Source: Lunularia cruciata (Eukaryota; Streptophyta; Marchantiopsida; Lunulariales; Lunulariaceae). Taken from it: a DNA stretch of 64,000 nucleotides. The DNA lies in contig OX419762.1 of assembly GCA_948567375.1 (NCBI GenBank), positions 38,917,034 through 38,981,033 on the forward strand, given 5' to 3'. This document shows, in pieces, positions 33,901 through 44,513 of the stretch; the first letter of the stretch is position 1, and each line of letters starts with the position of its first letter. A program made the translations under genes and the position numbers. A model generated the notes under the pieces. The model saw only the letters and a program-made list of their open reading frames with translations, was not told where the DNA came from and made no database searches.

Positions 33901-35071
33901 GGGAGGATGCTTAGTCTGCTCACCAAGTGCAGGACCAAGACATGGATGAGGCCCTGCATATGAAGAGGAAAACATTATAGAAGAAGAGGCAGCACCTGAG
34001 TAGACACCTTTGAGCCCCAAAGTTCCAAAAGAAGAAGTTGTAGTAGAAGAGGAAGTTTGGACTGAGTGCTCAAAGGACCAAGAACTTTGGCCAAGAGTAG
34101 AAGAAGAGGCCAATGATTGAACAAAAGAGGAAGATCACATCAATGACAATGTCAAAGAAGAGAAGGACATTGACATTTTAAATGATCTTTGTGAGGCTGC
34201 ACCAAAATTGCAGTTCAAAGTAAGGGAGGCACTTGCAACATCCAAGTTGGTGTAGGTGCAGGGTGGTGCAAACTTCATCATCCACTTAGTGGATCCTGCC
34301 CTGCACTTGATGGAAGTACTAATGCCCAAGTACTAGGCCAAGTGCCTTGATGTGTTGGACTAGACCATGCTGATCAAGGCCATGTGCAAGCAGGTTTACG
34401 CTTGGAAGGCTAGAGAGGACTTGGTGAAGGAGGAGGTGGCAAAGGCCAGAGACCTGTACAAGGTAGAGGCTTTGAAGGTTAGTGGCTTGATGTAAGAGTA
34501 CTAGGAGCTAAAGAGGAGAAAAGCCACTATTGAGAATGAAAAATATCTTTGGGTATCCGAGACCAAGAAGTTCAAGAGGGATTGAAAGGCACTCCAACTT
34601 GAGTTTGAGCAGTTCAAGGAGGAAGCCAAAGACCAACTTTGTAGCAAGTGCTACAAATAAGACAACAATTGGAGTGCCTTGCACAAGAAACATGACCAAG
34701 TGGTGACATTGGAGCTGTAGATGCAAGAGTACCAGATGGAAGTGGCAGTTCAACTGGAATGTCTTGGCAAGGAGGCAGCAAAAGAATGAGTGAAGCATGT
34801 GGAAAGCCTCCAAGTGCTAAAGGAAAAAAAGGCCAAATGGAGAAAGAAGTCTTAACAAAGAGAGGAAGATCAAATCAAGGCAGTGCACTTAGTAGAAGAA
34901 ACCCAAGTCCTATTGATGGAGATGCTTAAAGAAGAGTTAGCAGTGTGTGCCTTGAGAACTAAACACCATGAAACGAGGTTACAAGTCCAGCGCTTGCAGA
35001 ATCAGGTCTATGAGGAGGAACACATGAACGTCCTGTCTATGTACTTGAAGGGGCATTCAGATAATATATGA
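30960..35071 (+). pseudogene. B1 ORF remnant: family B protein
   Basis: Readable parts: 30974-31165 with QWKKFTRKFESSFKHKK and RKPIDWAKMFYHQT; TGA; 31181-31585 with SPFVVQFYIGMRLLQK, KYKEAFIKYQKMGEW and a basic Arg/Lys region (PPRTRRRQRPNPQ); then, after the inserted LTR, 32738-33085, 33502-33699 and a coiled-coil-like end at 34883-35071 (HLVEETQVLLMEMLKEELAV). The block EPINWARCF of family A corresponds to KPIDWAKMF here, and IVPFAAHFYLGLNLL to LSPFVVQFYIGMRLL. Dozens of stops and frameshifts interrupt it. The function is unknown. Confidence 0.55.
31810..32521 (-). repeat. Solo LTR of the G1 family inside B1
   Basis: It aligns end to end with the G1 LTR (5621-6311), including the internal AAGTCAAGGATT(C)CTTTCACATGGG stretch. 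It starts TATGAACC and ends GGTGTTATG, both altered by one or two bases from TGTGAACC and GGTGTTACA. Flanks GTCC and ATCC may be a degraded target duplication. B2 lacks this insert at the matching place (about 54670). Confidence 0.75.
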
Positions 35072-36020
35072 AGTATGCTAAAACTTCTTGTTAGAAATTG
35101 CTAGGTATCAAGCCCGGACAGATTAATTGATTAAAGACCTAAGAGGTGAATGAAGCCCTCACCCTCCAAGCTCCAACCCAAGGCACTCCTCGAAAGGAAG
35201 TCATTCAGTTGGAGAGGCACTCTTAAGAAAGGATAAACTAATCAGAATTGTATTGTAGTCAAGCACTCTAACTAGGCCAGTCATGCTTGCACTCAGCATT
35301 ACATGTATTTTAGAGGAGTTTAGTAGCACCTGTATGTAAAGCATAGTGATGCTTGCACTTGTGTTTGTTCACTCATTCTTTTGGATTATAAGCAATTACA
35401 ACTAAAGAGTGCTCTCATTTCTTTGAAAGTTTTCTGTCCTACATTTTGCATGCTACTTCAATGTCTAATCCAGAGTAGAGGTGAGGAATTTCAAAATAGG
35501 TCTTCAATGCTTAGTGCTATGTAGGAACTTGCCCTTGATCAGGGTGTGCACTGAAGAATTTGAAGGAGTGAACTTGTGCAACGAGTGAATTGGGAAGCTC
35601 ACCACACAAGCAATACCACAGAATCAAAACCTTTCGACAAGAAGTAGCAGAAAGCTCAGTCTTGCAAGTTGTGCCAATTGGGAAGGGTAAAACACATTTA
35701 CAGACACTGCATCCTTAGAATGGAATGGCACTTAGAGTTGAATGAACAGTCATCACCTTCAAGAGCAATCAAGGCTAGATCTTAGAGTGAAAGATCTTAG
35801 GTTGATGGTTTTCTTTTTGCTGCAGTCTGCAAAAGAGGGTGACACTACCCTCTTATGGGAGTGGTTTCCGCCCAAGAGGTAAAACAAGAGATAATAAACA
35901 GACTGAGATTTGGTGACAAGTGTGTGTTTCACTTCATTCCCAAGCATTTCCAAACAATATCCTTGTGGGAATGAACTGTTCTTATTGACTTTACTATAAG
36001 TATGCCAACATTGAGCTGTC

Positions 36021-36500
36021 ATAGTGACATCACACAGCCATGGATGTGCCCCCATCTTTTTGTAGTAGAAGGCATAAGAGGATTCACCCTGACACAATAC
36101 AAGTTTATGATGCCTCTGCAAAAGTCTAGTTTCATCATATTTTTGTCCACATTTGTGTTATGCTCAGTCTGCAATTGCCTTTCTATGCATGAATTGGATT
36201 TTGTATTAGGGACGGTGCAATGGGGACCTCCATGATCCTTATTGTATCAATATAAGTATTGTGTGTGTTTCGTGTTTGTTGGGTGGAGTAGTGGTGAGGA
36301 ACTCAAAGTAGGAATGCAAATGCTGAGGGGTGGGATGACAATCAAGCTTGACTAGGGTGTTGGATCCCAAGGTGTTTTGAAGGATCTGGACAATGAGCTG
36401 ACCAGCCATAAGTGCTGTTGACATTGTGAAGTACCACATGTAACAAAAAACTCAGCATGCCACTAACCTGCAATATAGTGGTGAGGTTCTACTTGGGTCC
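36021..36500 (+). repeat. Segment matching B2 57120-57615 (family B 5'-end-like)
   Basis: It starts with ACATCACACAGCCATGGATG and GTGCCCCCATCTTTTTGTAG. It is similar to B2 at 57180 and, more weakly, to the family A start (GTGCCCACATTTTTTG). Later parts match the B2 stretch AACTCAATGTAGGAATGCAA. In B1 it follows the 3' end, whereas in B2 it precedes it. Confidence 0.5.
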
Positions 36501-37370
36501 CTTACGGCCTGCTAGTATAGGACTTTGTTTTGGTAGCTTGTGAATGTTGTGCCTTGAGCTCTTCTTTCCTTTCTCAATTGTTTGTCTCTTGTATTCCTCC
36601 CCCCTTCCTTACTGGGTACTTTATATATCTTTGTGTATAAAACCTTCAACCACCCTGGAATGAGCAATGACAGCTCGTTTTGTGTGTAAATGCCTTTCTG
36701 CACTTTTGGTTTTTCAAACCGGCAAGCTCACTTTCCATCCTACCCAACTTGGATTTGGTCCACCTACCTGCTGGCATGACCTCTTGGTAGAATCCAAAAT
36801 CCCAATAAGAACCCCTCGACCTCCTTCAGTTGAAGGTTTCACATGAGGAATAAACTCCTACAGATTTATACAGAATTATACTTTTGGAAGAGGACCCATG
36901 ACAATGACAATGACAGCAGCAGCTCCTATAATGACAAGCTTGATACGCTCAACAACACAGCAACTCCTGTAGGAAACCCCCAGAATCAGTTATTTCTACA
37001 TAACTCAGAATTAGGCATTGAAAACAGAGAAACACCAGAGGGAGCGGCAACAGCCACTCCAGAGACTCACTCTGAATACCCACCCCTGGAACATTTAAGT
37101 CGCCACCACACACAAAACCTGCAGCATGGAGGACAAGAGGAAGATGAAAGAAAGCTGCGGTCACCAACGTTGAGCGTAGGCGCTCAACCAGGACAAGGCA
37201 GTTGGATATGTTTCCTTAAATAGCTATCTACAGTTGAGGATATTTAATGTTACGCTTGTGAGCAAGAGCTGAGTTTGTCATCTCGTGTAGAACGGACAAT
37301 CCATCTGCCCACGAAGTGATGCAACCAAATGGCTGGGGAAGAAACACTCTTGATTGCATAATGTCCTACT
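36501..37370. other. Unassigned segment left of copia C1
   Basis: It holds a 126-codon plus ORF (36843-37223) rich in Asn, Ser, Thr and Glu (HDNDNDSSSSYNDKL...), with no family I recognise, and an opposing 72-codon ORF. No TATA box or splice pattern convinces me. It could be unique genomic DNA that C1 landed in. Confidence 0.3.
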
Positions 37371-37694
37371 TGTTAGAAAAACACAGTCCCTAGGACCTCT
37401 CACAATAGCACATCACAACCACCTTAAACAGAAATCAGAAGACTAAGAGGAAATAAAGTGGTTCACTCCTTGTCCCGGAAGCTACCTCCACGACTGAAAC
37501 AGGCTCACACCAGCCTTCTTGAAGCTTTATTTCTCATTGCACATATTTATACATTATAAACAGGTCCATCATTGTCCATCACTGCCATGCACTTGAACTT
37601 CTAGACAAGTGACTGCCACTTGAACTTCTAGACAAGTGACAAGCAATGGCCATCAGTTACATTTGCCTTTGCTCTTGACAAGTCAAACATAACA
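37371..37694 (-). repeat. C1 3' LTR (324 bp)
   Basis: It is identical in layout to the other LTR but 36 bp longer. The extra length comes from a tandem duplication around 37565-37640, where CTTGAACTTCTAGACAAGTG appears twice. Confidence 0.92.
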
Positions 37695-37723
37695 ATCTCC
37701 ACCTTTTGCTTGTATCCACCATA

Positions 37724-38852
37724 TCATCCCAAAGAGCACAATTCAAGGTTGAGCAAGTTCATGCATAACTTGAACTTCTCAACAGGAACAGGTTTAGTCA
37801 ACATATCAGCTGCATTTACCTCTGTGCCAATCTTTTGCAAATTGATCTCACCATTTATCACAGCTTCCCTGATAAAATGATGTCTCACATCAATATGCTT
37901 TGTCCTTGAATGATATACTTGATTTTTTGGCCAAGTGAATAGCGCCTTGGCTATCACAAAAAAGTGTGGACTTCATGTGAGGGAGTCCTACATCCTTGGC
38001 TTATCTTTGTAGCCATATTGCTTCTTTGGCAGCCTCAGTTGTTGCCATGTATTCCGCCTCTGTAGTAGCAAGAGCAACTATAGATTGGAGAGTAGACTTC
38101 CAACTTACTGCACCACCAACAAGTGTAAAAAATGGGTCTACTGTTGTAGACCTTCTCTTATCCAAGTCTGGGGCAAAGTCAGAATCTACATACCCTATAA
38201 TTCGTCCTTCTTGGTTCTTCTCCACATCAAAGGTAATGCCAATATTTATAGTCCCTTTCAAGTAACAAAGTATCCACTTCACAACTTCCCAATGTTGTTT
38301 CCCTGGATTTTCCATGTATCTACTCACCATACTCATAGCATATGAGATGTCTGGTCTTATGCAGACCATAGCCTACATTAAACTCCCAACAGCACTTGCA
38401 TAAGGAATATTTGACATTACTTTTCTCTCCTCTTCATTTGATGGACATTGCTTCAATGATATCTTGAAATGACTTGCCATTGGAGTGCTCACTGGTTTTG
38501 CATTCTCCATGCCAAACCAAGCAAGTAATTTTTCCAAATATCTCCTTTGAGATATCCATAACTTTCCCTTGCTCTTGTCCCGATGGATTTCAATCCCAAG
38601 CACCCTCTTTGAAGAACCCAAGTCCTTCATATCAAACTCCTTACCAAGTTGTGCTTTCAATTTCTCCACCTCAACCATATCCTCCGCAACAATCAGCATA
38701 TCATCCATATATAGTACCAAGATGATTAAATCAAATACACTAGGTCCATGTAGCTTCTTGAGGTACACACAACAATCTGATTCACTTCTGTTATATCCAT
38801 GCTTCAACATGAAAGTATCAAATTTCATGTACCAAAGTCTTGGACTTTGCAT
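37724..38852 (-). pseudogene. C1 reverse transcriptase C-terminal half and RNase H
   Basis: Frame 38852-38373 reads MQSPRLWYMKFDTFM and ILVLYMDDMLIVAED (the copia YxDD polymerase site), then DMKDLGSSKRVLGIEI. After a break, 38369-38001 holds VCIRPDISYAMSMVSRYMENP and RNase H parts GYVDSDFAPDLDKRRST, ATTEAEYMATTEAAKEAIWL; then CDSQGAIHLAKN, RTKHIDVRHHFIRE and NAADMLTKPVP (37957-37724) at the end of the polyprotein. A TAA and a one-base insertion in an A run near 37935 separate the last parts. Confidence 0.92.
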
Positions 38853-39588
38853 TAGTCCATATAAAGACTTTTGTAACCTACAAACCAGGTTCTGATTCCT
38901 TGGTACCGCAAACCTTCAGGTTGATGCATGTAAATCTCCTCCTCCAATTCTCCATGTAAAAAGGCAGTTGTAACATCTGGTTGCTCCAACTCCAAGTTAT
39001 GCAATGCAACTATTGCCAATAGTGCACGAATTGAAGAGATTTTTACCACTGGTGAAAAAACTCATTGAAGTCAATACCTTCTTTTTGGCTATAACCCTTT
39101 GCTACAAGCCTTGCTTTGTATCTATCTCCACCTGATTTTGGAAGTCCTTCCTTCTTTCGGAATATCCATCTGCAACCAATTGCCTTCTTTCCCATAGGCA
39201 ATTTTTCAAGTCTCCAAGTTTGGTTTTTGGCCAAAGACTTCATCTCCTCGTCCATTGCACAATGCCACCTTTGACACTCTTGATCTTGCATTGCCTCTAC
39301 ATATGAAGAAGGCTCACCATTCTTCGTAAGAAGAGCATAAGCTATGAATGAATCATCAAATCTCTTTGGAGGTCTCCTATCCCTATTTGGATACCTACGT
39401 TCATGAATCACTTCTGGACTTTGCTCTTCTAGTGGTTCACTTGGTAGATCTACAAGAGATGATATCTCTTCATTTCCAAGTTCAATATCTATCTTAACAA
39501 AATTGGATTGAATTTGTTTTTTCTTTTCTTCCGCTATAGTAATAGTCTCCATCGTACTCTTCTCATCAAAAACTACATCCCTACTCAC
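38852..39588 (-). pseudogene. C1 reverse transcriptase N-terminal half
   Basis: Frame 39588-39043 contains the integrase-RT linker (ERRYPNRDRRPPKRFDDSF) and RT start MDEEMKSLAKNQTWRL, GCRWIFRKKEG and YKARLVAKGYSQKEGIDF. A single missing base in a T run near 39050 shifts the frame (C2 keeps the base), after which LLAIVALHNLELEQPDVTTAFLHGELEEEIYM continues in another frame (conserved TAFLHGxLxExIYM). A second one-base loss occurs near 38905. Confidence 0.92.
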
Positions 39589-39603
39589 AACAAGACAACA
39601 CCT

Positions 39604-41751
39604 TTATGGATCCCATAATCTATATCCCTTTGTATCCTTCTCATATCCCAAGAATATACATTTTCTAGATTTGGGATCTAACTTTGTCCGTTGTTCTTGT
39701 TGAATATGAACATAAGCAATGCATCCAAACACTCTAAGTGAAGAGTAATCAACATGCCGACCTGTCCATTTTTCCATAGATGTCTTACAATCAATAGCAG
39801 TAGAGGGAGAAATATTTACCAAATGACAAGTTGTATTTATAGTTTCTGCCCAAAAACTCTTCTCCAATCTGGCATTGCTTAACATACTTCTTGCTTTCTC
39901 CAAGAGTGTAGGATTTATCCGCACTGCCACTCCATTTTGTTGAGGGGTACCCAGAACTGTAAAGTGATGAATTATCCCTTCACTCTTACAATATCTATCA
40001 AACTCTCCAGATTTGTATTCTCCACCATTATCAGATCTCAAACACTTCACTTTCCTTCCAGTTTGTTTCTCCATCATCACTTTCCATTATTTAAAGATAG
40101 AGAAGACCTCTGATTTTTGCTTCATGGTGTAGACCCATACTCTTCTAGAGTAATAATCAACCAAAGACACAAAATATAATGCTCCAGATTTTGAAGCTAC
40201 AGGTGCAGGGCCCCAAACATCAGAATGCACATATTCTAAAATTCCCTTTGTGCAATGAACTCCTGTGGAAAAGCTTACCCTTTGTTGCTTTCCTATTACA
40301 CAATGCTCACAGAATTTAAACTTACAACTTTTAAGGCCCTTCAGAAGTTGTTGCTTGGACAATTCACTTAGACCTCTTTCACACATATGACCGAAAAGCA
40401 GGTGCCATAACTGAGTAAGATCTTTGGGATCTTCACTTTCTGAAGTGGTACTTGCCACTCCTCCAGTAATGGTCTCTCCAACAAGCTCATAAAGATTTCC
40501 TATCTTCTTGCTCTTCATTACAACCAATGCTCCTTTTGATACCTTGAGTGTTCCATTTTCTGCTCCCCACCTCCAACCATTTGAGTCCAAAGTGCCTAGT
40601 GATATCAAATTCTTCCTTAACTCAGGAAGATGCCTTACATCAGCAAGAGTCCTCACAATACCATCAAACGTCTTAACGCGTATTGTACCAATGCCAATAG
40701 CTTTGCAAGCCATGTTGTTCCCCATTATTACAGATCCTCCATTGAATGGTTTGTACTCATGAAACCACTCCTTATTTGGACACATATGGTAAGAGCAACC
40801 TGAGTCCAATATCCATGACTCCTCAAATTTATCTTTGTCTTGGGTAGCATATAGAACATCATCCACAATACCAAATGACTCAGCAATACTTGCTTGATCT
40901 GAAAGTTGACCTTTATCCTTATTGAGCTCAAGCCTCTTGTTGTCACAATCCTTCTTGAAATGTCCAACTTTCCCACAAATCCAGCATTTGCCTTTGAAAC
41001 CTCCAGTTCTAGACTTGGATCTTGATTTACTCCTGATCTGATCTCTCTCTCTTGTCCTTCCACTGATAAATAGAGCCTCTGAATTTGTCTTTTCTTGGTT
41101 GGGTCTTTTTTGCATCTCATTGGAGAATAATGCTGAAGTAACCTCCTCACAGTTTATATCATCCTTCCCATATAGAAGAGTTGTGACCAGATGCTCATAT
41201 GAAGGAGAAAGTAAAGTCAATAACAGCAATGCCTTATCTTCCTCTTCTAACTTGACCTCTATGCTCATCAATTCACAAATGATTTTGTTGAAAGCATTGA
41301 GGTGCTCCATAATACTTTGGCCTTCCTTCATCCGCAACATATACAACTTCTGTTTAAGATATAGTCTATTTGTCAATGACTTGGTCATATAAAGATTCTC
41401 CAGTTTGGCCCATAGTTTTGGTGCAGATTCCTCATTCATAACATTGTATAGCACTTCATCAGCAAGGTTCAACCGAATAGTGCTGATAGCTTTGAGATCT
41501 GCATCTTCATCAACTTCATCTTCATTACTTTTGTCCTCCTGTTTTTTCTTCAGTGCTTTATGTAGTCCTTGCTGGACAAGAAGGTCCTTCATCTTCACTT
41601 GCCAAAGTCCAAAATTTTTTTCCCCATCAAACTTCTCCACTGAAAATTTAGCATTTGATATAGATATCACCCCTGCCATTACTTTGCTGGGAACTTGCTT
41701 CTTGACCCTCTTCACAGCCCCCTCAGATCTTAAGTCCCTCTTCAGGACCAA
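39604..41751 (-). pseudogene. C1 gag, protease and integrase
   Basis: One minus frame from 41751 to 39604, broken only by a TAA near 40084. Gag/UBN2-like part: FDGEKNFGLWQVKMKDLL, MKEGQSIMEHLNAFNKII. Zinc knuckle CWICGKVGHFKKDC. Protease WILDSGCSYHMCP (DSG intact). Pre-integrase LWHLLFGHMCERGL with CEHCVIGKQQ. Integrase VHSDVWGPAPV (first Asp) and CLRSDNGGEYKSGEF (second Asp), then GTPQQNGVAVRINPT where the catalytic Glu of NGVAER is Val. A further TAA precedes the RT frame at about 39602. Confidence 0.95.
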
Positions 41752-41756
41752 CTAAC

Positions 41757-41769
41757 CTCTGATACCAAT
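41757..41769 (-). promoter_or_regulatory. C1 tRNA-Met primer-binding site
   Basis: The minus strand reads TTGGTATCAGAGG directly after the LTR end ...TTTCTAACA, the normal initiator tRNA-Met primer site of copia elements (last base changed). Confidence 0.88.
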
Positions 41770-42057
41770 TGTTAGAAAAACACAGTCCATGAGACCTCTC
41801 ACAATAGCACATCACAACTACCTTAAACAGAAATCAGAAGACTAAGAGGAAATAACATGGTTCACTCCCTGTCTCGGAAGCTACCTCCACGAACTGAAAC
41901 AGGCTCACACCAGCCTTCTTGAAGTTTTATTTCTCATTGCACATATTTATACATTATAAACAGGTCCATCACTGTCATGCTCTTGAACTTCTAGACAAGT
42001 GACAAGCAACGGCCATCAGTTACATTTGCCTTTGCTCTTGACAAGCCAAACATAACA
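41770..42057 (-). repeat. C1 5' LTR (288 bp)
   Basis: It runs TGTTAGAAAAACACAG to AACATAACA on the plus strand and is near-identical to the left LTR except for the 36-bp duplication there. Confidence 0.92.
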
Positions 42058-42553
42058 CTATTCAAGATCTCCCGCCTACTCGCGTCAGAATTTACAGCGG
42101 ATGCGAGGAACAGTTAATCCTATATGGGTCATGATGAAGCACGTGGACGAAGGAAATCGACCATGCGTTATGCTCTGTTTCTTTCGAGACAAGTTCACAC
42201 ATAAATATTCCACTTGATGGATGACAAAAGTAACTATTCTAGGCCGAGTTAGTCGTGGAGTTTTGTTAGTAACAGATGATGAAAACTCAGGAGGATATGC
42301 TCAAAAAAATGCAAATTGTCACGAGACCATTCCAAGCTTGCACGCCTCGTATATGTAGAACGTTAGCTTCCTAAACATCGACAAGCATTGCACTACAGAT
42401 GCACATCCTAGCTCCAACTTAAGCGTAATCTGAAGCTCTCCATCTTGCGTTAGCACAGAGCATAGAAGACCCTCCTAGCAGATTATTGCAGTTCACATAC
42501 AATTGGAGAACCTAGGTAGACAAGTATCTGATAGTCTAAGAAGCCTGCACAAA
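42058..42553. other. Non-repetitive sequence right of C1
   Basis: It has no ORF of note on either strand and no obvious repeat to other parts of the window. It may include the upstream region of the EG45-like pseudogene. Confidence 0.4.
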
Positions 42554-43150
42554 ATGGCGAAATGAGCTGTGTTTTCTGCACTATTCATCATTGCAGCCCA
42601 TGTCAGCGTCGACCGTTCTGAGGCAAAGACGACAAAGACCATGAACTCGGTGGCCCATGACATTGGCAGACCAATTGGTAAGGCTCCACAACAATTTCAA
42701 CTTGTCAAACTCGTGTGCATGTGGTCTAGATTCAGCCAAAGCTCTAGCAACCATGATCATGACACATCTGGTTATTAGATTTTATACCTGGTAGACCTGG
42801 TTACCCAGAACGAGAATTCAGAGCGCAATTGGTCTAAACGGATTAATTCAATCCAATTGCAGAAACCGCATGCCATGGAGATGATATAAGCTTTCAAGCG
42901 GACACTGGTGGCTTGTACGTTGGAGTACCAACTTCACTTTTCATCGGAGACAATGGCGAAAACAACTGCGGAAAGAAGGTTCGAGTGTCATCCGTAGGAG
43001 GCTCAAAAATATGCAAGGGTAAGAAGACTGTTCCATTGACCATCATCGATACGTTGGTCAGTGATTTTATCGAGATCTCAAATAAGTCTTTTAACACTGT
43101 CTCCAACTTCGATTAAGGAATCATCACAGTCAAAGCTACGAATGATTGAC
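42554..43150 (+). pseudogene. EG45-like domain protein (plant natriuretic peptide-like), broken
   Basis: ATG at 42554 is followed by Ala-Lys and TGA, then a hydrophobic signal-peptide-like stretch AVFSALFIIAAHVSVDRSEA. A probable intron runs to the acceptor CAATTGCAG near 42864. Exon 2 reads TACHGDDISFQADTG, SLFIGDNGENNCGKKVRV, ICKGKKTVPLTIIDTL, DFIEISNKSFNTVSNFD, then TAA, and GIITVKATND before a final TGA. The order (ACYG..., NG..CG..Y.V.C, PC.G..V.V.I.D, I.LS...F..I) is that of EG45/expansin-like double-psi beta-barrel proteins, which are secreted and small. Two in-frame stops and lost Cys (VRVSS for VRC, DTLVSD for DRC) mark a pseudogene. Confidence 0.55.
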
Positions 43151-44453
43151 GTCGAGTTTGTAAGAATACACCTACTTCACATTGCTATGGAGGTTCAAAT
43201 ATCATACTGCGGGTTTATATTACGTAGACAGTAAGCAAGCAGGCAGCGGACCCTAGTTAGTAGCTGCAGCATGAGAAACTGGGTTCCGAATAAACCATCT
43301 ATTCCTTAATATTTATTGAATTGCGAAGACGAAAGAAATTTCTAACTCCTCATTGGTTCTGAAAAGAAAAGAACTGTTCAATATTCCTAATAGAATGGGA
43401 AAGCATCAGATCACATGAATGGGTCAGGCAGAAAGAAATTTGCAAGATCTGTCCAAAGAGAGTAGAAGAAAGCGGTTGCCATTCTTGGCTATCGGTATCA
43501 TCAGCAGAATTATCTTACTCCCACATCCTGCTATCATATTCGTTCTCGTGCATCTTCACCTGAATTGGCCGTGGTAGTCTCAATTGCTAACATACATATT
43601 GATATTACACACATGTGTGAAAGTATCTAAGACCCTCAAGGAACAAAGACTTACATCAGCGGTGTCTTTCAGTTATAGATCCACTACAGTATCATCCTTG
43701 GCTTATTCATTGTTGATGCCGACATCGACATACTTCTGCCTTTCCATACTACATACCCTTTTATATATGTTTCAATCTGGAAGTCTTCCATATGTGGAAT
43801 ATCTGACTGAATTTTCTAGGAACTATCAGCATAGATAGATCCCGGCAGCTAGATCCGGAGATTTTGATATGGTCCAAAGAAACAGTGAGAGAAAGCGTAA
43901 CATTCTGAATCACCGGAAACGCGGTGTGAATGGAACTTGTTATTCATTGCTAGTGCCTTAAATATGGGAAGGATCGAAGCCTCACTCAGGCTTTATCACC
44001 TCTCAATTAAGATAGACAAACATTACTGGCTAGGAATTCAGTTTTTCTAATTGATGGCCATTTTGCTACAGCGTTTTCACGGGTTAAGTACATTCAAGGA
44101 TACTGTATAAATGCTAGATCCAAAATTGAAACATGAAAACCATGCGTGCCAGCGATCACACTATTATATTAGCTTCTGTAAGTTTTTGGAAGTAAAGTAT
44201 ATGCAATCGGTGACCAAGCACTGCTTGAACACCAAGGCTCTTCAGTGTTTTAGCATGGGTATAAAGACCCTAAGTTTACACAGACATAGCATCTTCGTCT
44301 CCAGATTTCCTCACCCCAAGCATAGCTTGGGATAGAAGATCTCTAAGACGGTTATCAAGTCCCTCTCAAACTTCAAGCATCTAACTCATTTGTTCTTTTT
44401 TCCTCATTCCTTCTGAGATACCTTACATAGATTTAGATCGACTAGTTTGTGTT
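43151..44453. other. Upstream region of the peroxidase gene
   Basis: No gene is recognised. Part of it (about 44078-44266) is repeated downstream of the peroxidase at 46849-47005. Short ORFs at 43584-43838 and 44111-44335 look random. Confidence 0.45.
44078..44266 (+). repeat. Duplicated promoter-like segment, upstream copy
   Basis: It runs from CACGGGTTAAG to GCATGGGTATAAAG and contains ATTGAA, GCACTGCTTGAACACCAAG and a TATAAA. The other copy is at 46849-47005. Their order and spacing are similar (175 versus 143 bases between end motifs). Confidence 0.55.
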
Positions 44454-44461
44454 TATATATA
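44454..44461 (+). promoter_or_regulatory. TATA box of the peroxidase gene
   Basis: TATATATA lies about 55 bp before the ATG at 44514, the usual distance for a plant core promoter with a short leader. Confidence 0.6.
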
Positions 44462-44513
44462 GCTCACTTATCCCAGTTCCAGTCTATCTTTTCAATAATT
44501 ATAGGAACCAAAT

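Larger units (their letters stand above)
30740..36020 (+). mobile_element. Family B element B1, relative of family A
   Basis: The coding part (30960-35071) matches the family A layout: a short conserved block ending RKPIDWAKMF, a second block SPFVVQFYIGMRLL, then a charged linker and coiled coil. It ends ACATTGAGCTGTCA at about 36016, with the preceding GTGGGAATGAACTG resembling the A tail (GCGGGAATGAACTT). A solo G1 LTR (31810-32521) interrupts it. The left border is uncertain: TGTGGTATCAAAG at 30739 may be its start, but I see no clear target duplication. Confidence 0.6.
37371..42057 (-). mobile_element. Ty1/copia LTR retrotransposon C1, full length
   Basis: LTRs are at 37371-37694 (324 bp) and 41770-42057 (288 bp), both TGTTAGAAAAACACAG...AACATAACA. 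Flanks CTACT (37366-37370) and CTATT (42058-42062) form a 5-bp duplication with one mismatch. Internal order on the minus strand is gag, protease, integrase, RT, RNase H (Ty1/copia). Primer site TTGGTATCAGAGG lies at 41757-41769 and the polypurine tract AAAAGGTGGAGAT at about 37695-37707. The polyprotein has two in-frame stops early and three or more frame breaks later, so the element is relatively young but inactive. Confidence 0.95.

Noticed and set aside
36843-37223. A 126-codon plus-strand ORF as a real gene
   Set aside because: Low-complexity Asn/Ser/Thr composition, no motif and an equally open opposite frame; left only as part of an unassigned segment.
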